In this document: one piece after another, positions 45,131 through 57,819 of the stretch
Layout of the letters: each line of letters opens with the position of its first letter
Numbering within the stretch: position 1 is the first letter of the stretch
DNA from: Anadara kagoshimensis
Lineage: Eukaryota > Mollusca > Bivalvia > Arcoida > Arcidae
Length of the DNA: 64,000 bases
Assembly (NCBI GenBank): GCA_021292105.1
Contig: CM037874.1
Coordinates: 14,986,615 to 15,050,614 of the forward strand
Direction: 5' to 3'
Notes under the pieces: model-generated
Database searches by the model: none
Told to the model about the DNA's origin: nothing
What the model saw: the letters and a program-made list of their open reading frames with translations, nothing else
Program-made: the position numbers and the translations under genes

Positions 45131-48100
45131 TTAGTTTTCTTTCTTTTCTTTTTCCTTCTCTTTCCTTGATTTAAGTGGGTTAGCTTTACACTGCTTGTAT
45201 ATCTTGTTCATTTCAAAATCATTTATCACATTTTCCTGCAAAGAGAAACACAGAGGTAAAATGGTGCTCATAAAATGTGGGACAATATACATCATATTGT
45301 GGGCAAGTAAAAATGTATATGTCCACATTCTATAGTGTACGTACTGTCAATGATTTTCCCAAAGCTGCTTAAAGACATCAGTAATTTTGCAAACATATTT
45401 CTGTAAAGCAAGCACATTCAGGTTAAGAATTGTGCATGTTATGGCTACATTTGGGAAAGCTCAAGAGCTTTCGCAAATAAAAATTAGTAGAGATCCCTAT
45501 GGCCTTAACTTTTAAGACTTCACTTTTTTAAAAATGAACCAACGTCAAATTATGTATTGATCAAAATTATTTTACTTATTTCGAGGAATTTATATCAATG
45601 CAATATGCCAAAATGCTTATAATAACTAAGAGCATATAGTAGTTTTAAGAAAGTCCGTCAAAGGACTCCTAGACAATCCGACAACATATAAGAGCTCATA
45701 CTATTGATTCATCATTGAAGAGGCTAATACTTACTTTTGTAAAATTAAATCTGACAACTGTTCCTTTCGGTGATATATAAGGTCTTCGCATGATTTCTTT
45801 ACCATTTTCAAATACAACTAAAGATGGAAGTTGTTTAGACCAGGAACTAAAATCCACATTAAATCTGAAATAATTCAAATAATAAATAAGATTTAAAAAA
45901 AAATTCCTGATTTGCATTCATGGTAGGGTGACTACTTATTAACATGAGAATGATACTTCTAACTTAAATGCATAACCAGAAAAAATTGAAATAAAAACAT
46001 TCCAAGCCTCAGCTATGAATGGTACCCGGTAAATGTTTTATGAGTAAAACACTGATGGTATTTTGGTAAAGATTGAGAGTGTTGAAATCGCAACTTTTTC
46101 CATTCACAGAAAATTGAAATATTTGTTCAACAATACTTCATTCTTTCATCCTTTTTTGCTCCATTTTGAGTTCTGAATATGCAGTAATTCTAAATAAAGT
46201 CTCTCCACACATTTGTGGTTGGTGTGTTGAGATTTAAAAACTAAGTGTAGAAATAAAGATAGATATTAATTTTGATTTCAACACTAACAATACCTTCATA
46301 TATGTCTTAAGCCTCTGCCACTTTGTTGCAAAAAGAGTGGGGTAATGGTATTTAATCACAAAGTCAGATTTTTTTTATATCACAGCATTCATTCTTCTGG
46401 TTGTGAAGGAAAATTAAGATGAAAATGTCAATTCAAACCAATATTTGATTTAAATAGTATTTACAATTAATTACCTTTGTGATGTTTAGAAATTTTCGAA
46501 ATTTGGCCACTAATAATTTTTAAAATTGTGAAAATCTAGCATTTTTAAAATTGTGAAAATCTAGCATAACATTTAAACATATTCTAACAAACCCAATATA
46601 AAACTTACTTTCTGCCAATATCAGGATATCTTGATACATCAAGCTTTCCAAATTTTAAATTTTCTAAGTTATATCTACAAAGAATATCAAATAAACATTT
46701 TTACAGCATGTATAACAGTTGTAGACTTTTTTATAGAATAAAAATCTTACTCTGAATATTTTAAAAACAACCCAGATCTCCAAAAATGACAAAAAAATTT
46801 GTATACAGAGGAACATCTGGGTTAAGTCTGTGCTGCTGTTTTTTTCTTTACAAGAGGTTCATGGATCTTATCACAGATCTGACTTCTATTATTTTTACTC
46901 AACCAATTGCCCTCTAAATTAAATCATGATAAAGTGCAATGACTCTAAACTTTCAAGATTTTCTGTGAAAAACGATTCTGGCCACATCTTTTAAAATAAA
47001 AAATAAAACGATTTAAAATAACAAGTAACCTTCAATAAATGAAACAAAACATGAATGAAATGAAGTTTTTCCTATTGTCTCTAAAATAAATATAATCTAA
47101 TGAGTTATTCCCCTTGAACTATTTATTTCAAACTTACTCTGAAGATACTTCTGAGAATACTGGAGCAAATTTAACACAAGACGGTGACCAGGCAGCATAA
47201 AAACATATAAACCATGTGACTCTTTTATCTCGGTCTATCTCATCCTGAAAAGAAAAATATAACTATATAAGCATGGAGTTGTGTTATATTACTAAACAAC
47301 ACAACCATAAAATAAATGTAAATGAATTTGTGTCAGTTAATTGTTTATATAAGAATCATCATTTCAACAAAAGAAATAGAAAGTGAATCATATCAAAGTA
47401 AAATATTCACAACAGATTTAATTGTCAAATCTTATTACATGAACATGACTACTTCTATCACCATAAATTAGAGTTGTTTATATCCAAATTACATGCGTTT
47501 CACTTTAATCAACAAATAACTACATAATGTGGCAAAATTGAAATTGGCCTCTGACAGTAGAGGATTGGTCTTAAGCACTTGTTCATGGATCACAGTGCCT
47601 CTCTGTCTAGGCTGCAAATCATGAGGGTGTAAGTTCGGTTGTGTTCTTCCATTCCAGAACTAACTACCTCAATACAAGTGAAAAATTCTTGACTGCAGTA
47701 TAAAAGAATTTTTAAATGATAATTTCACTTACTTGTAAATGAGGACCTCTGAAATATGTAACATTTTCTGGTCCACTATACACTGGCTCTGGTACAAAAA
47801 TAAACTGTACTGTAAGGAAAAAAAATCATCTCAAAATTATTACATGTCAAAAGTTTGACAATTCCACCATTTTACGTTGTTTTTGCAAATAAAATAAAGC
47901 CATTGACATTTTCACAAATGTAATAAGTCAAGTCTATGTTAAGAACCCATAATGTACATACAGTTATCCACAGATCAAACAATATAGTAAACATATTATA
48001 CTTATGCAATAATGCATAATGAATGCATTATTTCATTAAAATTAAAAGGAGCATATGAAAATGGTTAAAGGGATAAAAAACTATGCAAAAGCTCCAAATT

Positions 48101-51100
48101 AATCTGTTTCTTCAATGAAAAATTTCATCACTAGTCTTTTAAGTTATAGAGTTGAAACAAACATAAATTCAACTATGATTTTGTACAGTTCAGGGTTTAT
48201 TGATTTTGATGTCAACATGGCATATCTGTTAGCAGTGTACAACATTGTAATCTCTACAGGGAAACCATTTTTTGTCACTTTGGAATGATGGACCTGAATC
48301 TGCTTAATATATTGTGATTTCCTGGAATGACTTATTGCAAGTAAGTTGACAATACATGAAATCACTCACACTTTTATGATTTTCTGTGACAATTGTGTAA
48401 ATTTCACTGTCAGAACAAGAGTGACCATGACAGTAAGATACAGCAAGCCAAAATTATGTTACATTTGAAAGACTTAACTGGATATCAATTCTGCTTCCTC
48501 AAATTATGAGCTAATTAAAACAGCAAGAATAAGCAAATTTAGTGAATTAGGATCCCCCGTCAACAGGTTCTTTTTTGTAATTTGCACTTATGTTTAAAGG
48601 GCAATAACTCAGAGAAAAAATTAGCAAACCAACTCTGGTTAACAATATGCACATCTCCTATCAATGTTGAAGCTTTGAACCAAGTTTTGTGAAAGAGTGC
48701 TTCATAGTTTTGCAGAATTAGCGCAGACAAGAATTTCGGAGAGACAGACACTCCAATTTAATATCACCCTCTTTTTTTCATAGGTGGTGGATAATATTTC
48801 AAAAGTTTGAAAAGGTGGGGACAAAATATACTTTACTAAATAATATATACTTACATATACAAATCAAGCCAAATATAATACCATATGCAGCATTCTGTTT
48901 GAAGAACAATACTAGATTCAACACTTTTGCAAACATACATGTTGTAGTTATGTATTCTTTAAAAGTAGCTGAAATGGATAAAATATAATTTCAAATATTA
49001 GACCAGTACATTTGTACTTTAAATGTAGCTAAAATGGGGAAAATATATTTTTCATAAAAGAGTAGATTGGAATAAGTGTTTTACACTCTAGTCAAGATTC
49101 TTTCCCTTACATTGATTGATCAGGTTTTAGATGGTGGAAGGAATAAGAGTGTTCAAAGAAAACCATTGATCTTCACCAAGCAGACTGGCAAACTGTTTTT
49201 TACTTTCTCATTAGGATCTGCACAAGTTGGGTTTGAACCTAAGTGGTGCACCAGGTGGTTGGAGTGCTGTGATTAATAAGTGCATGGCTTTAGACAATGT
49301 GGCCAATGAGGTCCCTATATAAAAGACTGAACCAATATTATCTATCCTTTCATTCATATAGGATTAGGTTTAAAATTTATACAATGGTATTTTTCAAATT
49401 TAAAACCCAATGGCTTTTTGTTTCTTAACTTATTGAAAAGAATCACATATGTACACACTTATTCCTGTCTTACCTTGTTTTCTGTTTTTCAAAACAATAA
49501 CACAAGCAAGAAATGTTATCCACTCCCATTCTTTCTGAAATTTAAGGGAAGAACAAATCATTAAAGCAGGGGTTCAAAATTATGTTTTGTAATGGAAGGT
49601 CTAGGACCTTTTGCCTTTAGTTTTTGCAGGTCCCTCATAAATGTTGAAAGTCCAATATCAACTTTGAAAGATCCATATCAATGATATCATATAAAAAAAA
49701 ATTAAGAATTTATGCTAGTTAAAAATGACAGGTCCATCAGACAGACTTTTACAGCTGAAATATCAAAGGTTTCAAGGTAAAGTCAATAGATATTGGTCCT
49801 TAGACCCAGGGAATGTAGAAACTCTGTTTAAGCAAGTACTAGTGTCATAGTAAGATTATCAGTTAATCTACAAAAAATTTATACCCATTCTGTGATCTAT
49901 AACAAATCTAAACTCCAAAACAAGTTTTACTGTTCTGTAACAAAAGTGTTGGAACAAAATAAATTTGAATAAACCAATATTTAAAAGTTTACAAGAATGT
50001 GAACAATGACCCTGCATGACTGCTAAGTCTTGTACTTTTCATGCACGACAAAAGGCAATCGTTAAATAGGGTTATACCTTGTTGAGGTTGGAAATGTGGA
50101 CCCACCGCCACTTTGAATTAAACAACCAATTCGGCAAACTTTTTAAGCAGATTTCAGTTGCACTTGAGGGTTTTACTTGTATCAAGAAATTCAATTTCTA
50201 TATGTAGCAGTCCGAGTAGCTCAGTGGTAGAGCACTTGCCTATAGTGTGGGAGGTTCCGGGTTTGATCCCCAGTCTGACCCTGCATTTTTTTCTTTCCTG
50301 TTACATATGGGGACTCATCCGACTCTGGGAAGTGACCAAACAACAGGTTTGTCCTGACTCCTAAGTGGAACCTGGTTGTTTCGTTTCAAGGGAGTTGAAT
50401 CCAAAAAAGGAAGGGAGGAATGTAGCAGTCCGAGTAGCTCAGTGGTAGAGCACTCATCTATAATGCAGGACCTTCTGGGTTCGATTCCCTGGTCCGACCA
50501 CAATTTTTTTCCCTTTCCTGTCACATATAAATAATTTGTATGTTAGTCACAGAAACATTGCCACCTTTTGGCCCATTATCCTGACACTAAGCAAATAATA
50601 AGCCTAGAGTTAGGTTTCTTTAGCAGTGTTTCCAACCTAAAACTCTCTTTTGTGAAATGGGATGTCGGTTTTAAGGTCTTTAGAATCTAAAGCTTTCATT
50701 TCTAAATGTCAAGCACTTGACGGTAGAAAAGTCACTACCAATTTTAAAGGTTTGAACTAAGGTATACTCCCTCGTGCAAAGTATTTCCTTAGCTTAATTT
50801 GGTAAAATATATTTTGGTCCTTTGGGTAGCTTTTCAACATCTTCAAAATAATTTTGGTTTCATAATTTTGGTCCAAGCACTACTGATCAGGAATTGTATT
50901 CCGAAACGACAGTCTAGTGCTGTAAAATTAACAATGGTATAATATGTAATTTGGTCAGACCCAGGCCACAGTTCAAACACATGAATTCCCACATACAATG
51001 CTAGTACTCTACCATCTGGACACATACTTGAACAAGTCTCAGGTGCCATCACTGATGCTAAACATGCTAAGCAGCACCTTACCCCTAAACTAGGAATCAA

Positions 51101-51593
51101 TAGCCCTCAGCCCTTTCAATAGATTTTAAAGTAGCCGACAAGTTTTCTGGAGTAGACAGCAAATTCAGTTTTAACTCTATATAAATGTAATACTGATGAA
51201 TAAAAGTAGGCACCAGACAATGTGTAGAAATACCAAAGTAGACAACAGGTTTTGCTGGTTGCTGGCTTCTATTGAAACCGCTGAGCCCTTCTCCTAAATT
51301 GTCTATCAAGAAGACACAGTACTGTAGTATATCTACTCAATCAAAAGAACAAAAACAAGTAACTTTTTTAAACTTCTGCCGGTGTTCAACTCGCTGAACA
51401 CGTCACCCCCTTCTCAAACATAAATGTATGAAACATTATTTACCAATTCCAAGTTGCAATCGTAAAACAAAATGCTGCAAAATGGCCGTACAGATTTGAA
51501 AATAAAGTATGATACGGACAGAAAAATATTGACCAAGAAATATGGAACCAAAAGGGATTTAACTCCCGAGGTTATTTTGCGGACATGATCCAT
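45131..51593 (-). CDS. TMX2: TMX2, thioredoxin-related ER transmembrane protein 2; eight exons, 269 aa
   Basis: Exons 5' to 3': 51593-51444, 49534-49474, 48968-48855, 47809-47733, 47244-47138, 46674-46609, 45864-45735, 45235-45131; all GT-AG and in phase. A TGA lies two codons upstream of the ATG in frame. Hydrophobic segments occur at ~13-32, ~55-66 and ~92-109. 'LKNRKQ' and 'PEPVYSGPENVTYFRG' correspond to vertebrate 'MKNRRS' and 'PPLYMGPEYIKYFN'. The thioredoxin-like domain starts at DRDKRVTWFICFYAAW. The active-site position is SPSC (154-157) where vertebrate TMX2 has SNDC, so the first Cys is absent as usual for this family. The cis-Pro region is KQLPSL (Pro205). C-terminal KKEN is a KKXX ER-retrieval signal. 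It is an ER membrane protein linked to redox and Ca2+ homeostasis. Confidence 0.95.
48575..48785. repeat. Bivalve-type interspersed repeat in a TMX2 intron
   Basis: AAAGGGCAATAACTCAGAGA, TGAAGCTTTGAACCAAGTTT and the end GGAGAGACAGACACTCCAAT, TTAATATCACCCTC match, from memory, a common mollusc repeat ending in GACAGACA. It lies between TMX2 exons 3 and 4. Confidence 0.5.
49060..49310 (+). repeat. SINE-like repeat, old, in a TMX2 intron
   Basis: AAGTGTTTTACACTCTAGTC, GAAAACCATTGATCTTCACC, AAGCAGACTGGCAAACTGTT and TTGGGTTTGAACCTAAGTGG. The 42240-42400 stretch shares GGATGATGGAAGGAACCAG, AAAACCATTGATCTCTATC and GATTGGAACCTAGG. The order suggests a degraded SINE with a box-B-like GGTTTGAACCT. Confidence 0.4.
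50205..50525 (+). mobile_element. Tandem pair of tRNA-derived repeats in the first TMX2 intron
   Basis: Two units, each starting ATGTAGCAGTCCGAGTAGCT, with box A TAGCTCAGTGGTAGAGCA and box B GGGTTTGATCC / GGGTTCGATTCC (50205-50285, 50420-50500). The 5' and 3' ends of the tRNA-like parts do not form an acceptor stem. A third related head is at 56968-57045. I therefore call these SINE or tRNA-pseudogene units, not functional tRNA genes. Confidence 0.65.
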
Positions 51594-51619
51594 ACTTCAA
51601 CCACAGCGGAAATGATGCC

Positions 51620-53449
51620 AAATAAAGGGGTCTGCCTAAATCATGCCAAGGAGGATTTCATGCCAAGGTAGACGCCAAGGGAAATGAAATGCGCCAAGGA
51701 AGTTTGTGTGCAAGCTAGAAACTTATTTTTTTGTACACTGAATTATTAATGAATAAAGAATATATTCTGAATTCTATTAGTCATTTTGTTGATTAATAAT
51801 TGATTATTCAAATATTTATTATTGCACCGTTGACTGGTTACAATATGGCCGTTATTCTGTGCTGTTATTGGTAAATCCCTCCTTATAATGGAGCATGCTC
51901 TTGGTAAATCCCTCCTAATAAAGGAGCTATTCATGTGGTTTAAGACTGCTGTTGTGTTAACAGTTGTGTTAATAATATTATTTGATTTAATTTTGAAATA
52001 AGTGTTTCAAATCTTCCTAATGAGTTATTAAATGTAATACAGTCATTTTCTTTTTGATAGAGATGGGTCAATACACAGCTATACATTTCATTACTGCATT
52101 CATATAATTGAATTATCTTGGCCGGTTTCAAAATCATTCCTTAGCTAAGATTTTCCTTAACTTAAATTTAGCAAATTTTTGGAACTATTGATAAATATTT
52201 TTGTCAAAACTAGATGCAAATGTTTTAATCTTGATGCGATCTTAAAAATAACACCTTAAAAATTATGAAAATTTGAAATTTTGCCAGATTTAAGTTAAGG
52301 AAAATCTTAGCTAAGGAATGATTGTGAAACCGGGGCCGGGTGTTATATAAATTAAGTGAATTATCTTGAGCGGGTTGTTATAAGAATTCATGAGTAGATA
52401 AGTGAATTATCGTGACGGGGTGTTATAAGAATTCATGTGTGTATTAATACACAAATATAAGTGAATTATCTTGCTGGGATGTTATAAGTACAGTCCGTGT
52501 ACATGCTGGTCAATCACTGGGTTTAAAGAATCTTTTGACCATCAATTATCGGATTAACACCTGTTGATTAACCAGGTGTACTCACGCGACAAGTAATTAC
52601 AGTTAATTAGCCAATTATAGGATTAACTTCGGTATACACACGCGCGGCCTGAAACCATACCAACTCTTATGAGTCCCATTTTCCTGTTTAAATATGTTAC
52701 GAAAGACTCATTTTTTGGCGAAATAAATATAATTTATTTTACAATTAATTTATTTTACAGTTTATTTTACAATTAATTTATTTTACAATTAATATTTTAC
52801 AATTATTTATATAATAATTTTGTTATAAAAATATGACGATAGAGTTTAATAGCCTTAAACGTAATTAATGATCCCCATTTTTATGGTCCAATCAGTAAAA
52901 ATTGTAAATGTAACAGGCTAAAAATACGATATAATAATAACTTAATAAAATTAGAAATAATTTTCAATATTACATACACTGAAAACTACTGATAAAAAAT
53001 GTAAATACAATAACACTCTAATTCTCTTCTTTTAATTGCAAAAGTTAATAATAATGGTCATTATTAGAAGACAACAAAGAAACAACATTATGATTTTTAT
53101 TATTTAATAATAATATTAATAAGATTAATAATAATAATAATTATAATTTGGACAGTGACATTCCATTGTTAAACCAGTTCGACTATATACATGTATGTAG
53201 AAAAACTAGAGTTACCTCTCTTTCGTCACAGAATTTACACGGACAAGGTCAAAGTTGGAATAACTCGGCTTTTTACCGAAAAATTATTTCCATTTTTTCA
53301 GAAAATATACTTTATTCATTAATAATTCAGTATACAAAAAAGTAAGTTTCTAGCTTGCACACAAACTTCCTTGGCGCATTTCATTTCCCTTGGCGTCTAC
53401 CTTGGCATGAAATCCTCCCTTGACATGATTTAGGCAGACCGAAATAAAG
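51620..53449. mobile_element. 1.8-kb non-autonomous DNA transposon with perfect 8-bp target duplication
   Basis: AAATAAAG occurs at 51620-51627 and 53442-53449. Between them, 51628-53441 is bounded by ~105-bp inverted repeats: GGTCTGCCTAAATCATGCCA, AGGAGGATTTCATGCCAAGG, GAAATGAAATGCGCCAAGGA, AGTTTGTGTGCAAGCTAGAA on the left and the complement on the right. An 8-bp duplication points to hAT-type integration. The interior has no transposase; it holds a 'GTGAATTATCTTG..GGGTGTTATAAG' direct repeat and a nested palindrome at 52117-52340. It begins 34 bp upstream of the TMX2 start codon. Confidence 0.88.
52117..52340. mobile_element. Nested palindromic MITE inside the 1.8-kb transposon
   Basis: The left arm CCGGTTTCAAAATCATTCCT, TAGCTAAGATTTTCCTTAAC, TTAAAT is mirrored by ATTTAAGTTAAGGAAAATCT, TAGCTAAGGAATGATTGTGA, AACCGG on the right. 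Arms ~60 bp around a ~100-bp loop. Confidence 0.85.
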
Positions 53450-53906
53450 TTGCGTCTGCGCAAAGTAAATTTAAGGCCAACATAAGTGATAAAGTCGAAT
53501 AAAAATGAGATATTTCATTAATATAACAAGACTTATATTTAAATTTTGTTTTTATCCGACTAAAATGTTGTTGTCGTAGGCATTTTATGCTTAAAATAAG
53601 CTTTTATGAACAAAAAAATTAGATTTATATTGAGAGTTGTTTATCAATATTTTTCCTGGTAAAAAATGGCTGCCCCCATGTAAAGTGGATATGGTTTAGT
53701 TTTTGTTATCTGTTTTTCAAGGATTGGCGATTGACAAAGGAATCACTGCTTTAACATATTGTTTTATTTACTCGTTTTCATACCAAGATAAATAATTAGA
53801 ATATTTGTTACACGAAAATATCCAGTTTCTGTTTAATTTTTATCCCATCTGGTTTACCCTATTTGGTTGCATATTTTTCAACAATTGTGTACAAGAATAT
53901 GATAGT

Positions 53907-55054
53907 ATGGAAAATCTGTATGAACTTTTAAATTGTCGAGAGACAGCATCATGGACTGAAATAAAAAGAGCCTACCAGTCATTAGCGTTACAGTATCACC
54001 CAGATAAACATGAAGGTCCAGGCAGTACATCAAATGGTTAGTTTCTGGGGTTTTACATTTTTTAAAAATATTTTTAATAGTAATGCACTTAAAAGTTAAT
54101 GTTGATTTAATTATATTCACACCCATTAGGTCAATGTAGCATTTCTTCAACAGTTTTGAATTGAAATGTCATGTTTTTTTATTTTATCATCTTATGCCAA
54201 ATCTGTTTACCTGTATTCGCAACAATTGACTTGCAGATTCAGTCATGTCTTCAATGACGGTCAACAACAGAGCACTTTTAAACTTTTAAAAAATATACTG
54301 TCGCACACACACACACACACACATAAATATACACAAAAATGCCCTTTCCAAAACTGAAACTAACTACATGTAATAATCTAAAATCTAAATCTGTTGTAAC
54401 AAAATATCTTTGTCTTTGACTTCATTTTTGGTTCTGAAAATTGTAGGTGCTAAAAGTTCTAATTAGTTTAGTGTGTTGAAATAAGCACCCCTGTTTATTT
54501 ATTTTTTTTTTTTTTGCTTCCTACTCATATTCATAATGCATGTCAGAATTAATTAACAAGATTGCAATGATTAAAACCCAATGACCAAGGCTGTGTTCAT
54601 ATCCAGAGAATTTTATAATGCATGTATTTAACTATTACATTCATTTTGATTCATCTTTCATATTTACTATAGCATACTATACTTTTTTATTTTAACAGAT
54701 AGAAAGGGTGCAGAAACGAAGCAGATGCTCGCTGAAAAATTTGTTAAAATAAATAAAGCATGGAATATTCTGAATGACCCAAAACTGAAAAAAGAATATG
54801 ACATCAGATGGAAACAAAGATGCTTGGCACAAGACTGGCCTATACAGGAAGAAGTGAATTTCAGTGCTTTTGAAATAGATGGTCATGCTGGAAATGGCCC
54901 ATGTATGGAGGATAGTAACATGTACACACACAGCTGTCGATGTGGTGGAGAATTCACTCTGACAAAGACCGATGTTACACTCAAGTTTGACATCATTTGT
55001 TGTAATACTTGTTCGTTAGCCGTCAAAGTTATTTACAATGAAACTTTTTCTTGA
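53907..55054 (+). CDS. DNAJC24: DNAJC24 / DPH4, J-domain zinc-finger cochaperone of diphthamide synthesis; two exons, 161 aa
   Basis: Exons 53907-54036 and 54699-55054 (TGA last), with donor AATG|GTTAGT and acceptor TTTTAACAG, in phase. The J domain (~1-80) starts MENLYELLNC, has HPD at 31-33 (QYHPDK) and ends ILNDPKLKKEYD. The C-terminal DPH-type (CSL) zinc finger has Cys123, Cys125 (SCRCGGEF) and Cys145, Cys148 (CCNTCSL). Human DNAJC24 is 149 aa with the same order. Known role: with DPH1-DPH3, iron-bound cochaperone in the first step of diphthamide formation on EF2, in the cytosol. I chose the ATG at 53907 by alignment of 'MENLYELL' with 'KDWYSIL'. An in-frame ATG at 53805 would add 34 hydrophobic residues untypical of the family. 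Confidence 0.93.
54303..54324. repeat. Short (CA)n in the DNAJC24 intron
   Basis: About ten CA units. Confidence 0.9.
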
Positions 55055-56395
55055 GCAATTTGGTGTCCATTTCAACATTTTACATGTACATACATGTAAA
55101 TTTTCCCATCAATGTTCAGCATTCATATTACCCATTAATGTCTAACTTACACTGCTCCCATATTTTTATATTTCATGTACATATATATTTGAAGAATCTT
55201 TTTATTTTAATAGTAAAAAAATCAAGCTAAGGTTGTAAAAATTAACCATTTTAGTTTTTAATCCATAAAATTTGGTTTTAAATAATTCTTGAGAAATGAT
55301 TTACAGTAGAAAACTTTTATTTAATTTTGATTTTTTTCCTTTTGCAAATGTTTATTGTTTAACATATAAGTTTGATTTGAAAAAAATTGTGAAAATTAGA
55401 GTTTTTGTAAACAAATATTAAATGTCAAAACTCAAACTCGGTCCACTATTCTAAATTATTATTTCTTTTTCCACTCTCTCTCTCTCTCGCTCTTTTTTTT
55501 TGGTATGGTTCAAATTGGACAGTGGCCATATCATCATGTTCAAACACAATTCATTTTTTGTTCAAACACAAGTTGTTACATAACTCGTACTTTTCATTGT
55601 TTGTTGTCATATACTGTGATGTTTTCTTTAAATATACAGATCAGACAGGGGTTCAATACCATAATTTTCAATTTGAACATTTTTGCGGATTTTTTTGTTT
55701 TAGTGAAATTTTTGGAACTCGGTAGTTATTAAAGCCATTATTTAGTTTTGCATTTGATTCATTTTTCTGTATTTATTTACACAGTTCATACACATAAGCC
55801 ATACACATTTTAATACTTTTGGTAGATTCACTTGATAGTAGCAGTTCAATATAGTAGCAGTTCAATACATAGATGATCATGACCATATTTTTAAATTTCG
55901 AATAAAAAGCTTGATACGGGTAACCATATAATACATTCAGTGATGATGAGTGTAAAATTGTGCTAAATTCAGAATTGTTAATATTTTTTTTAGAATGATA
56001 ATTGTTTATATTTTCATTAGAATGATAAATATATGTATGGATATTTTATGGCAGCTGCAGTTTTTGACTGATATTTGATATTTTTGGGTATCTATTCAAT
56101 TTTTTTTACTGACTTCTTGCAGGGCTTTTTGTTTCTAAGACTAAGGGCCGAAATTTTGGCCACATTCACAATGGTAAAAAACGTGAATGTTTTTTTTGAA
56201 TTTTTTAGGCTGAAATTGGGACCCCATTGCCAATGGCGAAAATATTGCTATTTTCCCCAATTAGTTTTAGGTACATGTACAGTTACATTTATATTCACAG
56301 TGTTAATTGATCTTTTAAATTACATACTATTAATTACACTTTGCATTATATAAATACAATGAATAACATTTCCCTAGATGAAAGGCTTTTGAAAG
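55055..56395 (+). other. Probable DNAJC24 3' UTR and spacer
   Basis: No exon recognised. An AATAAA at about 55900 (TCGAATAAAAAGC) is a plausible polyadenylation signal. AT- and T-rich throughout. Confidence 0.35.
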
Positions 56396-56409
56396 TTCTA
56401 ATTGGCATG

Positions 56410-56740
56410 AACTTTAGTGGGCTTATTCCCAAAGTCATTACCCTGATCTGAAAATGTTTGGTCCAGTGGATCTGGAGTTATTGCCCTTGGTCCATGTAAA
56501 TTAGCTGAAACTTGAGGTTTATTAGCATTCTTTGTAACTTTTGATTTTGAAAATATTTCGTCCAATAGATCTGGAGTTATTACCCTTTGTTTATAAAAAT
56601 TAGCTGAAACTTGATTATTTAACAAACTTACATTGTTACAGGCATTGATAAACCACAAATTACATTTCATATTTAGGGTTCTGCTGCTTTAGTAAATCTA
56701 GAGGTATACCCCTTTGTCCACAAAATTATTTAAAAGCAGA
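56410..56740. repeat. ~110-bp tandem repeat, about three diverged units
   Basis: Units carry GATCTGGAGTTATTGCCCTT / GATCTGGAGTTATTACCCTT and AAATTAGCTGAAACTTGA, with a weaker third unit (AAATCTAGAGGTATACCCCT). The 90-codon minus frame with a repeated ITPD.LD motif is this repeat. Confidence 0.7.
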
Positions 56741-56967
56741 TTTAGACTAAAATATTTTAGTGCCTTTGAGTGTTTAGATCTTGCTTACTAAATACCATCT
56801 GTGAGTTAAAACCCTGTTAGGATACTCAACATACTCAGTTATGATTTTGTACAACACCTTACTTTAAAGAAATTTTGGTACACTATATCTGCCTCTTCTG
56901 CATATGAATTTGAATTTAACTTCTGATCAGTTTCAGTGTTACACATCTTTGCAAGATCTGTAGCATT

Positions 56968-57045
56968 CTGTGTAGCTCAGTTGTTAGAGCACTTGCCTGT
57001 AGTGTGGGAGGTCCTGAGTTTGATCTTCTGTCTAACCTTGTTTTT
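56968..57045 (+). repeat. tRNA-like SINE head
   Basis: TGTGTAGCTCAGTTGTTAGA (box A) and GTCCTGAGTTTGATCTTCTG (degraded box B) match the units at 50205-50525. No acceptor stem. Confidence 0.5.
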
Positions 57046-57049
57046 TCTT

Positions 57050-57810
57050 CTCTTTACAGATCTTTCTTAAATTCATATTCCTTAGTTAATCCAGAATGTA
57101 TCAAGAATCTTTCTTATTTGAATGATGCGATGGACATATTTCTGAGAAGACCGTTATTTAAAATTCAAACTACTATTTTTAAGTTTTCAAGAATGCACAT
57201 CTATACTGTTTTCATTTTTCACAGCATACATACTACAATTTGATCTCAGTTCCTTGTTAGCTAGTCAAGAACAGAAAGCCCAAATAGTTCAAAATCAGTT
57301 TTTAAATTTAAAAAAAAAATTAGTAATTTAATATGTAAATTGTGTCATTATCATCAATAAAAATGTCTTGATCAAATATCTTATTGTTGTTTTTGTATCC
57401 AATTAACTGGTAACCATTGAACTGTCTCGAAATATCGAAATAGTGTGGTGTTTAAGATGCTATACCAGTAAATTTCTTTGCTTGCAAACCAAAGTGATAA
57501 CACATGCTACCACATTATTCAAACACCATTTCTAGATAGTTCATTGGTTGTATTGGTTGCATTTTGAATTTCTTTAAAATCTTGTTTTAATCCTGACTGA
57601 AATTTAAAACACTGTTGCTCAAGACATACATGTCCCATTGTTGTAACAACCAATTAATGAAGTTACATACCGTAAGCAAAATGAGTGACATCACTTGATA
57701 AATGGTAATTATAGCTCTATAATTTTACCCTATATATGGTATCAAAAAAAATTAGAGTTTTATAGAACAATTTCATTACAAGTGCAAATGTATTTTAAAT
57801 GAATTTGAGT
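57050..57810. other. No gene seen
   Basis: AT-rich; a 79-codon frame at 57004-57243 begins in the tRNA-like repeat and has no support. Confidence 0.4.
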
Positions 57811-57819
57811 ACCGGTAAT

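Larger units (their letters stand above)
51594..53906. promoter_or_regulatory. Head-to-head upstream region of TMX2 and DNAJC24, split by a transposon
   Basis: TMX2 starts at 51593 (minus) and DNAJC24 at 53907 (plus). Removing the transposon and one target copy (51628-53449) leaves about 490 bp, a length usual for shared bidirectional promoters. The retained part on the DNAJC24 side includes TTGCGTCTGCGCAAAGT, an NRF1-like palindromic core (GCGTCTGCGCA) common in such promoters. This is inference from layout and motif. Confidence 0.45.

Noticed and set aside
50209-50500. Two tRNA genes
   Set aside because: Box A and B are good, but the ends do not pair into an acceptor stem and the units are repeated inside a larger ~215-bp repeat with a third copy elsewhere; SINE or pseudogene is the better call.
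53805-53906. N-terminal extension of DNAJC24 from an upstream in-frame ATG
   Set aside because: The 34 extra residues are hydrophobic and untypical; the family starts just before the J domain, as from the ATG at 53907.
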